Assembly: GCA_014218235.1 (NCBI GenBank)
Contig: CM024753.1
Span: 182,690,348 to 182,754,347 of the forward strand
DNA: 64,000 nucleotides
Direction: 5' to 3'
Origin: Colocasia esculenta
Taxonomy: Eukaryota > Streptophyta > Magnoliopsida > Alismatales > Araceae
Shown: positions 1-10,282 of the stretch, piece by piece
Position numbering within the stretch: the stretch's first letter is position 1
How the letters are laid out: the number at the start of each line of letters is the position of its first letter
Program-made: the position numbers and the translations under genes
The notes under the pieces: generated by a model
Seen by the model: only the letters and a program-made list of their open reading frames with translations
Told to the model about the DNA's origin: nothing
The model's database searches: none

Positions 1-390
1 TCTTCCCCTCTCTATCGCCCCCTGAAGCAGCCCTCACCAGGAACTGGCAAAAACACACGAAGAAGAGAACGAAATCCAACACCATCAATAAACATGCACG
101 TGTGTCATCTCTGACCAATACAAGGGAGCCAAATGGACGACACCATGTAGGTACTCGCCATGGGAGTTCAGAAGGACAGCACTATGGCCAGAACAGATTT
201 CGAGAGAGACGAAGGGGAGAGATGGGAGAGAGAAGAGTGGAGGACAGCCGACGGGGGGGGGGGGGGGGGGGGGGGTGTGTGCTGAGTTCACTTCACATGC
301 CTGCCTCCTGCAGAAGCGGTCGGGGCGGGGAGACTTGCTGACGGTGAAGGTGAGCGTGTGGGTGAGCATTGGGGACCCAGAAGTTGCCAT
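1..390 (-). CDS. DXS: DXS copy A, 5' end only (1-deoxy-D-xylulose-5-phosphate synthase), runs off the left edge
   Basis: This is the first coding exon and the beginning of the second exon of a DXS gene. The ATG is at 390. Exon 1 (390-301, 30 codons) encodes a Ser/Thr/Pro/Arg-rich chloroplast transit region starting MATSGSPMLTHTL. Exon 2 begins at 43 after a good acceptor (TTTTTGCCAG context) and is cut by the window edge after 43 nt. It is colinear with the complete gene at 39688-43222, differing by a few substitutions and one extra residue. As in that gene, the only donor that keeps frame is GC (AG/GCATGT), implying a GC-AG first intron. The rest of the protein, including the thiamine-binding and catalytic parts, would lie left of the window, so I cannot say whether this copy is functional. 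Confidence 0.8.
253..275. repeat. Poly-G tract (23 G) inside DXS copy A intron 1
   Basis: An uninterrupted run of 23 G on the plus strand (poly-C in the transcript) lies in the first intron just downstream of the GC donor. The equivalent tract in copy B is 13 G (43104-43116). Confidence 0.9.
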
Positions 391-488
391 TGCAGAGACT
401 TCGAAAGCCACAGGAGCAGCAACAGAAGGGGAGGGGGAGCGGGGACGATCTAGAGGTGAACGGGGAAAGGAGCAGGGTGAGGAGGCCC

Positions 489-496
489 CTTATAAG
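489..496 (-). promoter_or_regulatory. TATA-like box of DXS copy A
   Basis: On the minus strand the sequence reads CTTATAAGG about 100 bp upstream of the ATG at 390. Copy B has TTTATAAGG at the same place, so copy A has lost one T/A base of the box. Confidence 0.5.
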
Positions 497-2514
497 CGTT
501 TTCCTCGTACCAGAGACAAGAATAGCAGATGTGTTGTAAGACATCAGCAACTTCAAAAAGTGAAAAAACCGCCTCATAATGTAAAAAGTGTAGAGTAAAT
601 AGGCTTTTAAATGAGCATGCACTAGAAAGTGCAAACCCTTCTCCTTTATGTAAGTGCTTTTAACTTTTACTGCTTGGGCATGTTTTTATTGCTGATGTTA
701 AAAGTTGATGTTAATAATGATGTTATAAACCAGCTTCCAAGTGGAAAAGGAAGGAATCAGATTTATTTGCAGTTGATGTGATCTGCTGTCATGAATGAAC
801 CCCAATTGAAGTGGATTCAGTATCATTTGATTCATCTAATTGAATTGCCACCTTCCTATCTCCTCTCTAAGTAGATGATTCCAACTTCCATTGACTGATG
901 AGTTTCAAGAGAGAGACGTACCAGAGAAGCAAGTTGGAAGCTAATAAATGTTGTTGCTGTCAGGAAGAAATCAAATCTGATATGCTGCTCCTAATCCCTT
1001 TTAAAGTGTTATCTGCAAAAGTAAGTGCCTATAACCTCCCACCCTGGAATATTAGGAATTTGGGGAGTTAAAAACTGAGATTGGATGAAAAAAGTGTCAG
1101 GTAAGAGGATGAAACATGCTATAAACAGATCTGAATACCATAGGATGTTGGTTTTTGATATCCACAATTATGAGGAATGCAAAAGTGAATTTGTAAAATC
1201 CCCACTCCAGAATAGTAGGAAGTTTTGCAGAGATAAACGTACTTAGACTAATATGAATATCATAAGATATTAATTTTGTGATCCCCAATTATAAGAATTG
1301 CAAAAGTAAATTCCTAAAAATCCCCTATTCATATCAGAATCTTAGGGAGTTATAAAATATCGTGGGCTAGTGGTGGGCACAAATCAAATGCAAGCCAAGC
1401 AGTTCATGTTAAGAATCGAACAAATAAATGGGATTGTAGTTTTGAATTTAATTGACCGACTTTTTAAGAGCGAGAAATATTTATTATTTGACTAAGTTGC
1501 TCGACAGAATAGTGGAGCCATGGGACCCTACTTTATGAGAACAGATATTACTTGGCCGAGCAATAAGTGTTTCTCTTTAGGAGCTGATTAAGTTTGTCAT
1601 GAAAGATTTCCTTTCAAATCAAGCTTATTAGTCGACCCATGAATACCCAAGGGCTTTCTTCCTCCCACCTTTTCACTAGTTAGAAATTACTATCGTGGGA
1701 TGTTCTAGATGGATACAGAATTAAAATTTTACCTTTTCTGTAATGGAACACAAACACAGAGCATTCATTTTTGGGAAAGTATTAATACCCCCTACTCGTT
1801 CTCTTCTATCTATAGACACAAGGGGGCAAGCCCCACATTCGATGTGGCTATGGGACTCACCCTCTTATATCTGTAAACAAAAAATGGCGAGTATGGTGGA
1901 GGTGATGGTAAGTGGGGCTCTTCATTTTTAAATATCTTTTGTTATTTGGAAACTCCAGCCTAGCAAGTGTTCTTATCACTTCAGGGAAATGGACAAGTCC
2001 AAACCTGCACTACTAGTTTTTCAAATGAACTAGGGGGTAGGAAACGATTGTACTAGTTAAGATTAAAAATATAGTTCAAGTCAAAAGGCTAAATTCAAAG
2101 AAAGATAACTAGTTACATCAAATTGTGACGAGTTATTAACAAAGACCACTTCCATTGGAAAAGGACATGGGGAAGGAAGGTGCCTTATGACATATCACAC
2201 TCTTCTTATTCCTCTTTTCAACTGTGTTAGCTTCTTACACATTAAAATGTCAATGTTGAAACTCATGATCATCAGTGGAGAAGATAGAAGAAAAATTAAG
2301 ATATTCAGACAAATAAAATAAGTCACATGAATACTGATTCTATGAGATGAAAAAGCTTTTGAAAAGTAAATAGATGTGGTTTCTGCATATAATCGTAACT
2401 CTCCTATATTTGGAATTCTCGTAAGAAGAATAACATCATGAACCAAATATGACAAGATAAAAGATAGTGTCCGTTTGGCATGAGAATAAAATGAAGTGAG
2501 CACAGAGATAGTTT

Positions 2515-2657
2515 ATCTCTATGAAATGAAGATAAAAAAAGTTGGAGTAACTCATTCCCATGGTTCCCCTTGAATGTGTTATCCTCACTACTATCTCCAT
2601 TTTCTAGATTATCCGTATTTCTCTTAGCACCTCTTATTTCTATGAACGGTAAACATA
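2515..2657. repeat. Block present in inverted orientation in copy B (48547-48700)
   Basis: About 143 bp following the colinear duplication in copy A reads, with few changes, as the reverse complement of 48547-48700. The copy B partner lies on the far side of the family D repeat, so the two copies differ by a local inversion or rearrangement. Confidence 0.75.
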
Positions 2658-2689
2658 CCAATATCAAAGAAGGTATACATATATACATG

Positions 2690-2940
2690 AGTGTGTGTGT
2701 GTGTGTATATATATATAAACATATGTATTCATAAATATATATTGTACATAGATATGTTCTTATATCTGCATATAGTATATATATAGGTACATGTATATTT
2801 ATATGTAGGTATATTTATATATATATAGATATATATAAATATATCTATATATGTATATATACATAAATATATCTATATATGTATATATACATAAACATTA
2901 TATATATGAATATATATATATATATATATACCGATATATA
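2690..2940. repeat. AT-rich simple sequence (GT)n and (TA)n
   Basis: A short (GT)n run near 2690-2705 is followed by about 230 bp of TA/TATATA-dominated sequence with the heptad-like ATATCTATATATG repeated. No gene is seen. Confidence 0.8.
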
Positions 2941-2944
2941 AAGA

Positions 2945-3715
2945 TTATTTAGGTGAATCAGGGTTCGACGTACCGCGCCATACCGTGGCGGTACGCACGA
3001 ACCGCACCGTGCCGGGGCGCGGGCGGCGCCTGGGCACGGTCGTGTCGCCTGGGTTGGGCAACCCAGGCGAACCGCCACAGTTCGCGGGCCGGGTCGGTCC
3101 GGTACGAACCGGTCCGGGCCGGTTTTGCGCGGTCCGGTTGGACCACGCCGGTTTTGTTTTTGTTGTTTTTACTTTCATTTTTACATCCGGTGTATTTAAG
3201 GGATCTACATGGTGTCTAATTGAGATAAAATTTTAAACATAAGTTAATTAAGAGATGATACAAATTGTAGTAATTTTAGTTTAATTTTTAAAATTAAATT
3301 TTCACTAAGTAAAAATTGTCTCAAAAATCATTAGATCGACTTAATCTCAACATCTAAGAGATCTAAATGATGTCTAATTAAGATGAAAATTTAAACATAA
3401 GTTAATTAATAGATGATACAAATTATAGTAATTTTAGTTTAAAATTTTAAATTATTTTTTGTCAAGTAAAAATTGTCTCAAAAATCATTAGGTCGACTTA
3501 ATCTCAACATCTATTCATCAATAACTCATGATATTCATATTTTTAGAATCAGTATATTTTTCTAGTAATTATGATGGCTTTAAATTTGACTTTATTTTCG
3601 GAACCAAATGTCATCCTATTGAAGTACACAGAGAGATCGCCGTACAGCAACAAACTCTGTGTGCACTTAAGAGGTCTAAATGGTGTCTAATTGAGATAAA
3701 ATATTAAACATAAAT
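2945..3715. repeat. Family D repeat, left half (GC-rich end and AT-rich tandem units)
   Basis: About 200 bp rich in CGGTAC/GGTCCGG-type motifs (2960-3150) is followed by tandem AT-rich units, each containing a TGGTGTCTAATTGAGATAAA core (3210, 3370 and 3680 regions). The same organisation recurs in the same orientation at 46680-47500. The Sirevirus is inserted in the last unit; family D resumes at 17028. No protein-coding potential is seen. Class is unknown. Confidence 0.6.
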
Positions 3716-4004
3716 TGTTGTCCAGTTGACGAGCCCAGAGGGGGGTGAATGGATCTTTTAAAAAATTATTTGATTAGTACCTGTACTTAAAACATTCACA
3801 CAAGGACGGTCTTTGATGAAGGTTAGTGAAAGTTAGAATAAACAGCAAATGCACGCACAGGAAATCAATCACACAACACACAGAGTTTATCCTGGTTCGG
3901 ACCTTCTATCCTTAGGAGTCCTACGTCCAGTCCCTGAGCAATAACTTAGGATTCCACTATTTAAGGTACAGTCCCCTTATGGACACTACAACACCCAGCT
4001 CAGC

Positions 4005-4215
4005 TGGTCTTCCTTCACATGAAGGGAACTACAACACCCTGGATCCCCACCAGGTCTTCCTTCACAATAGAAGGGAACACAACACCCTGGATCCCCACCA
4101 GGTCTTCCTTCACACACGAAGGGAACACACCCTAGATTCCACCAGGTCTTCCTTCACACCAGAAGGGAACACACCTTGGATTCCACCAGGTCTTCCTTCA
4201 CATCAGAAGGGAACA
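4005..4215. repeat. LTR minisatellite 1, GGTCTTCCTTCACA core
   Basis: Six occurrences of the core at spacing of about 37-45 bp. The other LTR has five (15480-15650), so the array differs by one unit between the two LTRs of one element. A short reading frame over it is an artefact of the repeat. Confidence 0.85.
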
Positions 4216-4974
4216 GGCACAAGACAAGAACAAGCAAGAAAACAAGCCCCTGGATCAAGCTTTAGCAAGACAAGATCTGAAGCTACTAGCACTGAGAGCA
4301 AATAATCTAAACAAGGCACTCTCTCGGAACTACACTGGCTCTCTTAGGATTTCTATTACAGCACAGAGAGCAAAGAGCTAAAGACACACTAGAATTGAAT
4401 TCTTGGCTCTCGGATTCTTTTCAGAAGATCTGCAAATGCTTGTAGTATTCGATGGTAAGTTTCTCTCTTCTATATGTTTCTTCTGGAGCTGCTATCTTGT
4501 ATTTATATCTCCAATTTGAAATGTAGTCGTTGAAATAACGTTGTCTCTTTGTTTGATAGACGTTAGACTGTTTGAAACTTGGAAGCTTTAGTCAACAGAC
4601 TTTTATCCATTTGTGCACGCAAAGAGATAGGATCTTCTGGCGTCTATATGGTCCAACGTTGTATGACAGAATGTCTTTAGGACCCTGCATATATTAAATG
4701 CTAGAACAGTAGACAGCTAGGCTGTCTCTTGTTGTCAATAAACGTTGATGTGAATATTCACCAAAATAGTAATGTCAAATAGCTTGGTCTAAAAGATACA
4801 CACAGAGTAAGCATAATGGTAGACGTGATCGTCATCATGCATGCAGAGATACGTTCAGTCTACATTTAATGCAAAGCTGTCATAAAGATATGGAGAAGAT
4901 TTTGACTTTTCAACGCGTTCAGAAATAAGATAAATATCAAGTCGATATAAAACATAAAGTCGATGCCTATATGA

Positions 4975-5275
4975 CTTATGAAATCGTTATGATCAAATGT
5001 TTACTGAAGAAATCGTTATAGAAAGCAAATCGTTGTGAGCTTTAAAGAAATCGTTGCGCAAAGCAAATCGTTATGAGCGCTAAAGAAATCGTTGCGCAAA
5101 GAAAATCGTTATGAGCGCTAAAGAAATCGTTATGAGCGCTAAAGAAATCGTTGCGCAAAGTAAATCGTTATGAGCGCTAAAGAAATCGTTATGAGCATTA
5201 AAGAAATCGTTGCGCAAAGCAAATCATTATGAGCGCTAAAGAAATTGTTATGAGCGCTAAAGAAATCGTTATGAC
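4975..5275. repeat. LTR minisatellite 2, AAATCGTTATGAGCGC units
   Basis: Alternating half-units AAATCGTTATGAGCGCTAAAG and AAATCGTTGCGCAAAGC are repeated many times and continue after the hAT-like insert (5710-5850). The partner array is at 16420-16740 with a different number and order of half-units. Confidence 0.85.
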
Positions 5276-5410
5276 TAGGTGAACACGATCCGATTCGGTC
5301 CGGTTCACCCCTTATTTTTTACCAAACCGATTACTGTAGCAACCCGAACCAAACCGAACCGGGTTTGGTTCGGTTTGAACCGAATTTTCAAAAAAAGGAG
5401 GTTTACGCGG

Positions 5411-5486
5411 GCGGCCGCGAGAATGGAGCTCGCGACCTCCGCGCGAACAGGGTATGCAACGGGCTGACCACTGCGCTACATGCGCC
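5411..5486 (-). other. tRNA-like module 1 (not a functional tRNA gene)
   Basis: On the minus strand TAGCGCAGTGGTCAG resembles a Pol III A box, and GGTCGCGAGCTCCATTC, about 45 nt downstream, resembles a degenerate B box (the normal core is GTTCGAATC). The arms do not form a convincing cloverleaf. Confidence 0.4.
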
Positions 5487-5550
5487 TTTAAGTATATATG
5501 TAACACTAATTTATTATATACACATATTATGTTTAAATTAGAAAAAACTG

Positions 5551-5640
5551 ATCGCGCGCGGCAGTCGCATGAATCGATCTCGCGACCTCCGCGCGTGGAG
5601 GGCGCGCCCCCGAGCCTCTGACCACTGCGCTACAGGTATC
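5551..5640 (-). other. tRNA-like module 2 (not a functional tRNA gene)
   Basis: A second copy of the module: A-box-like TAGCGCAGTGGTCAG and B-box-like GGTCGCGAGATCGATTC on the minus strand, with a different spacer. The two modules share their ends and differ in the middle, as expected from an old duplication or two related SINE-like heads. Confidence 0.4.
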
Positions 5641-6136
5641 TTTTGTATAAACATATTATTTAATTAATTATATATATATTCGGTTTGGACCAAATAGTGA
5701 ACACCCCTAGTTATGAGCGCTAAAGAAATCGTTGCGCAAAGCAAATCGTTATGAGCGCTAAAGAAATCGTTATGAGCGCTAAAGAAATAGTTGCGACGAG
5801 CAAATCGTTACGACGTCTTAAGAAATCGTTGTGATGACTTAAGAAATCGTTGTGGTATCGATTTATTAACAAATCGATGAGATCACTTACAGAATCGATG
5901 TGGAAGGCAAATCGATGTGATTTTCAACAGAAGTCAATGTGGACTTAGAAATATCATCTGATTTTGTTAATGCTTCAGAAGAGTAATACTTACCAATATT
6001 GGCTTGTTTGTCCTTGGTGTATTTCCTGTACTTGGACTTCATAGAATATGTGTTAGATAACTTTTGATAGGGTTTTGTTAATCACCAAAATAAATATGTA
6101 ATTAATTAAAATTATATGGAGACAGACTGATCATCA

Positions 6137-6149
6137 ATCTCCCCTTTTT
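6137..6149 (-). other. Polypurine tract of the Sirevirus
   Basis: The minus strand reads AAAAAGGGGAGAT immediately next to the 3' LTR, the expected plus-strand priming site. Confidence 0.85.
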
Positions 6150-6229
6150 GGTGATGACAAAACTTATCAGGAAGCATGAATAAAGAATCTAAATATTTGC
6201 GGAATGTATTTCAAACATGCTCAGTATAT

Positions 6230-6242
6230 TTCTCCCCTTTTT
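6230..6242 (-). other. Second PPT-like motif of the Sirevirus
   Basis: AAAAAGGGGAGAA on the minus strand, about 90 bp upstream of the main PPT in element orientation. Multiple PPTs are a described Sirevirus feature. Confidence 0.6.
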
Positions 6243-6305
6243 GTCATTAAGCAAAAAGCTAAACTGAGACAAAGAAGAAAGAGATACACATTCAAGGATA
6301 TTGTA

Positions 6306-9300
6306 TTAAGGTTGAGAAGGTACAGGGAGATAGAAGAGAGGAGAAAGAAGAGAGGCATGCTGAGAAATAATTTCCCATGCCTTAATCTCTTGGTCTTCAA
6401 AAAGTTGAGTGAAAACACCAGGTGCTATAGTGAAAGAGTCACCCATGGAAGGGAGCATGAGTTGAATGTACAGCTGCCACTGGTCTTCCAGGAATAGTGC
6501 ATACTGATGCTTGTCCATGGTGAATCTGAAGAAAGTACTCTGTCCAAAACTAGCACGTTGAAGGAATCTATCAAGAGTGATGGGATAGAAAAGCTGGTGA
6601 TCAAGAAGGTCCTTCTTCAACGAAAAGTAAGCTGTGTATCTTGAAGCCCACTGAACATATAGTTCCTAAACTGGATTGATAGAGTTTAGATCCAAGAAGG
6701 CTTTAGCAGATAAGCTCGGCTTCCCGGCCTTGAACAAGGAACTATTGACTGATTCAAGCTGGAGAGCAGATTGTCTGTAGCGCTTTTCCCAGTCTGTGGG
6801 AGAAAGCCTTTCACACTCAGAGATTAAAGGAGCGAGAACTTCAGAGGAGATATGTCCAAGGTGATATTCTCTGAAGATGAATCTCTGAAAAGAAGGGAGT
6901 CTACCTTGCTTGGCTGACAGTCTGCCCATTATTCTAGCAAACCGCTCAAAAGCATGAGAACCAGCAGAAGAATCAAATACCAATGAGTGTAGCTTGGGGA
7001 GGAACACATTGGTAGGCATTTTGAGAGAGGTAAAATCCATTAGAAAAGAGCAATTCACAAGGTGCTCTGTCCGAAGGAGAGCAAGAGCCCCATGGAACTG
7101 ATCAAACTGCACCTCAGGAATCTTATGCAGATAGCAGTAATCATTGTAGAGCTGAAAGTGCCTTGCTATCCTGATTTCTTTAAAGATGAACTGACCCCAG
7201 ACAGTTTGATGATGAATAACAAACCACTCAGAGAGAGTGAGTGGGTGATCTCGACTGGAAATGCTCTCATCCCTAGCCTGGAGGTATTTGGTGTAGAGAG
7301 TCTTGTGCCCTTTGGCCCACTGGTCTTCAGACTTGCATTCAACCAACTGAAGGATTTTGGATTGGTTGGCTTTGGACAAGTGGCAATAGGGAAGAACAAT
7401 GGTGAGGTGATCAGTGAGGTTTAAAAAAGGAATGCCAAAAATGGTAGAGAGAATGCATTTCTGTAGATATTCTCGATAGATTGGTCTCCTATCAATTTCA
7501 GCAGTGAGGGAGAACCAAAGAGGAGGGAATTTGGGTGTAGAAGGTACTGAGATAGAAGTGGAGAGTTTCCTCTTCTTCTGAACAGGACTGGGAGAATTAG
7601 TCCTGTGAACATGATTGACAACAGCTAGGATTGAGATGAGTGTAGAGCGTTCAAACTCATCCTCAATTGAGTGAGAAACGCGCTGCCAAGCTGTGGGTTC
7701 TCAGGGATGAAGGTTATGGAAGAAGGTGGAGTAGAAGGATAAAGAAGTGATTTGGAATTGAAAGTGGAGGAAAGTCTTGTAGTAGAATGACTCGATGAAG
7801 AGGAGGCTCCAGTTGATGAGGAGGCTGGAGGATTTTCAATAACAGGAGGAGGAGGAATGATTTGGGAAGAAGAAGGAGAGAAGGAAGGTTGAGATGGAAA
7901 AGGTGTTGGTGAGGAAATTGTGCGGGGCATGGGTTGTTTGAAGGTAGGTGGAGCTGGAGGTGCTGTGGATGAGGATGGTGGTGTAGAGGGGGTTGGTGTT
8001 GCAAGGGTTGAAGACTCAGGGGCTTCAGGCGCAACAGTGGCCTCTTCTGCACCATGCAGTACTTCCATGGAGATCACTGACCCTGTAGGTTCTTCCACAT
8101 TCTGCCCAGATGGCACTGCCCCTTCTGCTAGCTGCCTGCCTTGAGATGGTACTAGATCACTACTCTCTGTTGCTACTTCAGGTCCTGATGGCCCAGATAC
8201 TTGAACTGAGGGCCCTGATGGCCTGGGAATAGCTCCTAAACTGCTCTGAGGGGCAGAGGGTTGAGGAGGAGTTTTGGATCCAACTGCCTTCAGAATCTCA
8301 GAGAGTGATGCCTACATGCTCCTCATCTCCTTATTGAACCACTTCATTGCATTTCTTATATTAGATATATCATTGGAAATTGATTCTTGGCGAACCATGA
8401 TGGAACTCACATTGGACTGTATTGAGGACAGGATCTCCTCTTGTGCTTCCAGCTTTTCCAAAATAGGCTTCAAATTATTCTTCTTTGTCTTCCTCAGCCT
8501 TCTGAGTGCAATTCGCTTGCTTCTCTTTTCACCTGGTTCATGATCTTCATCATGAACTAAATTGGATCTTTCATTTGCAGGGGCATCTGTAGTATGCGCC
8601 CCCTGAGATGCTGATACTTCTGGCTCAATTGCTTGCTCCCCCTGAATGGGAGCATCTACAGAATCGACTTGAGCTGAACCTTGCTCCTGCTGACCTAGAG
8701 CTTCTTCCATGACCCTTTCATGAGGATTACTTGCAACTGGCTCCCCTTGAGAAATGGAGTCCAGTACCTCCCTAAGTAGAGAGCCTACTTGGGAAGAAGG
8801 AGGAGGGTCCTCTGAAGATTGCCCAAAGGGCTCAATGTACTCAGGAGAAATGTCCTCGATTCTTCTGCTTGCTTCTTCCTCTGCTGCTGATGGTACTACT
8901 GTTGGAACTGCTGGATCAACTGCTGCTTTTGATACAGTTGTTGTTGGTGCCTCTTCTACTACTGCTTCTTGTACTGGTTCCGCTGAAGCTGCTGGTGACT
9001 ATGCTACTGCTGGTGCTGGTTTTAGATCCTCTTGGGCTTCACCAACGATGGCTTCACCCTCAATAGCACCAACTTTTGTCCAGACACCATTAACTAGTGA
9101 GAAACTGCTTTTCTTCAAATTTCTGGACCTAATGGCTTGGCCCATTTTCTAAGACACATCACCAACTGTGTTGATCCCAAAGTGCTGGAAAATTCTTGTC
9201 AGGAGATGGGCATACGGTAGTAAGATGTTCAACTTGCTCTTGGTGTCCCACAACTGAGAGCTGGAAAACTTCATCCTTTCAATTATCAACTCTGCAGTAT

Positions 9301-10057
9301 TAATTTCCTGATTCTGGATAGTCCAGTACATTAGGTCTGAGTCTGCCCTGGCACAGGTTGAAAATGATGCACTTCTAGGCACAATAATCTGACAAATAAT
9401 AAAGTGCAGCAATCTATTGAAAGCACTAAGCTGGTTAATATCCAGCTTCCCATCCTTCAGCTTATACTCCGGACCAATAATCCCTAAACCCTTGATATTA
9501 GTGTCCTCTGAGTGAACGCCACTGTGACCAGTGGTAGAGACATCAAACAAAGATGCCAAAAGGTCTCTAGAGATTCTGATCTGGGTACCCTTGACCAAGG
9601 AAGTCAAGGTCCCATCCGCCTCAGTTTTCAAGCACACATAAAAAGCTTTAACCAAATCCGGATAACTTACTTCAGATAGGGTTGCGATCTTTGTCCATTT
9701 CAGCCTTTGTAGAGCTTCAACCAAACTGCCCATGCCATTTTTCTCCAAGTTTGCCAAATCCACTGCCTTGTTACCACATACCTTTGCCTTAACGGACGCG
9801 AACCTACTTTGCTGCTCTGCTGTGAGAAACGCAGCTCCGTAGCCCCCAACGGTGCCGGAAACAGTTGTAGAGGCCATGAAATCTAACAGGGAAAGGTTCT
9901 GGAGGACAGGAAGGGTGATTGAGGAAGAACCCCTCAAGAAATTTCTGGCGGGAGAGGTTGAAGGCTTCGAATCTGAGGAAAGTCGATGCCGGGGTCGATG
10001 GGTTATCGCCTCAGTCAGGAGGACTAAGGGGATAGAAGGAAGAGGAATCGTTTCCAC
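6306..10057 (-). pseudogene. Env-like third frame of the Sirevirus (broken)
   Basis: This frame lies downstream of RNase H in the position of the Sirevirus env-like gene. From 10057 the first about 300 residues resemble the plant-transposon protein domain found in many retroelement extra ORFs (an FYVCL-type core, then an IIxPR block and a REL-like INTAELI block). The frame then runs into a Pro/Ser/Thr/Ala-rich low-complexity stretch, a Lys/Arg-rich patch with a short coiled-coil-like segment (8312-8710), another Pro/Ser region (7625-8116), and a distinct C-terminal part (7379-6306). In-frame TAG codons occur near 9150, 9001 and 8310, with a stop and frame change near 7625-7690 and a stop near 6666. 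I see no clear transmembrane segment, so the Env label reflects position, not proven function. Confidence 0.65.
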
Positions 10058-10193
10058 ACAGATTTCGGAATATGAAATAAAGGATAAAAGCCCTTTTTCG
10101 AAAAAAGGGTTGAGCTTTTATGGCGGAAAACGACAAAACTTCAGTTCAAAAGAATAAACATTTACAAAATGGCGAATCGACAGGAATTTTTGC

Positions 10194-10203
10194 TTATATA
10201 GAC
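10194..10203 (-). promoter_or_regulatory. TATA-like box before the env-like frame
   Basis: CTATATAAGC on the minus strand lies about 140 bp upstream of the env-like start (10057) and about 80 bp past the end of pol (10283). It could be an internal promoter; this is inference. Confidence 0.3.
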
Positions 10204-10282
10204 GGGATATTTACTTAAATTTAAAGAGAATAAATAATTTAAGCTCTGAAATTTGCTATCTCAGTTTTAACAGATAATTCTT

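Larger units (their letters stand above)
1..2660. repeat. Segmental duplication, copy A (DXS 5' end plus upstream DNA)
   Basis: Position 1 matches 42870, and similarity continues through the DXS first exon, TATA box and more than 2 kb of upstream DNA to about 2512, pairing with roughly 42870-46620. Shared landmarks include the run at 1743-2000 (copy B 45850-46100) and 2195-2512 (copy B 46296-46615). Copy A lacks the MITE cluster of copy B and about 180 bp found at 45677-45857. The tail 2515-2657 matches copy B in inverted orientation at 48547-48700. No coding sequence other than the DXS exons is seen in 391-2660. Confidence 0.85.
5276..5709. mobile_element. hAT-like non-autonomous element with two tRNA-like modules
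   Basis: This 434-bp segment is absent from the partner LTR. It begins TAGGTGAACAC and ends GTGAACACCCCTA, an imperfect terminal inverted repeat. It is flanked by GTTATGAC (5268-5275) and GTTATGAG (5710-5717), a 7/8 match to an 8-bp hAT-type duplication. The local repeats could mimic part of this. Inside are GGTTCGGTTTGAACC-type GC-rich palindromic ends and two related modules resembling tRNA genes on the minus strand. There is no transposase frame. Confidence 0.65.
3716..6136 (-). repeat. 3' LTR of the Sirevirus (left copy), carrying an insertion
   Basis: It matches 15191-17027 almost throughout. Without the 434-bp insert at 5276-5709 and its site duplication it is about 1.98 kb. It holds two internal minisatellites: units of about 40 bp with a GGTCTTCCTTCACA core (4005-4215) and units of about 20-36 bp built from AAATCGTTATGAGCGCTAAA (4975-5275, 5710-5850). 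Confidence 0.92.

Noticed and set aside
3979..4305. Repetitive 108-aa frame (SFTPEGN-type repeats)
   Set aside because: It is the LTR minisatellite read as protein; the other LTR has the same with a different unit number.
4975..5275. CRISPR-like array of regularly spaced repeats
   Set aside because: Units are contiguous without unique spacers and are duplicated in the other LTR; it is a minisatellite in a plant retroelement.
5411..5640. Two tRNA genes
   Set aside because: A- and B-box-like motifs are present, but the B box is degenerate and no proper acceptor or anticodon stems could be drawn; they lie within a transposon.
8754..9152. Plus-strand Ser/Ala-rich frame
   Set aside because: It is antisense to the low-complexity Pro/Ala/Thr part of the env-like frame on the minus strand.
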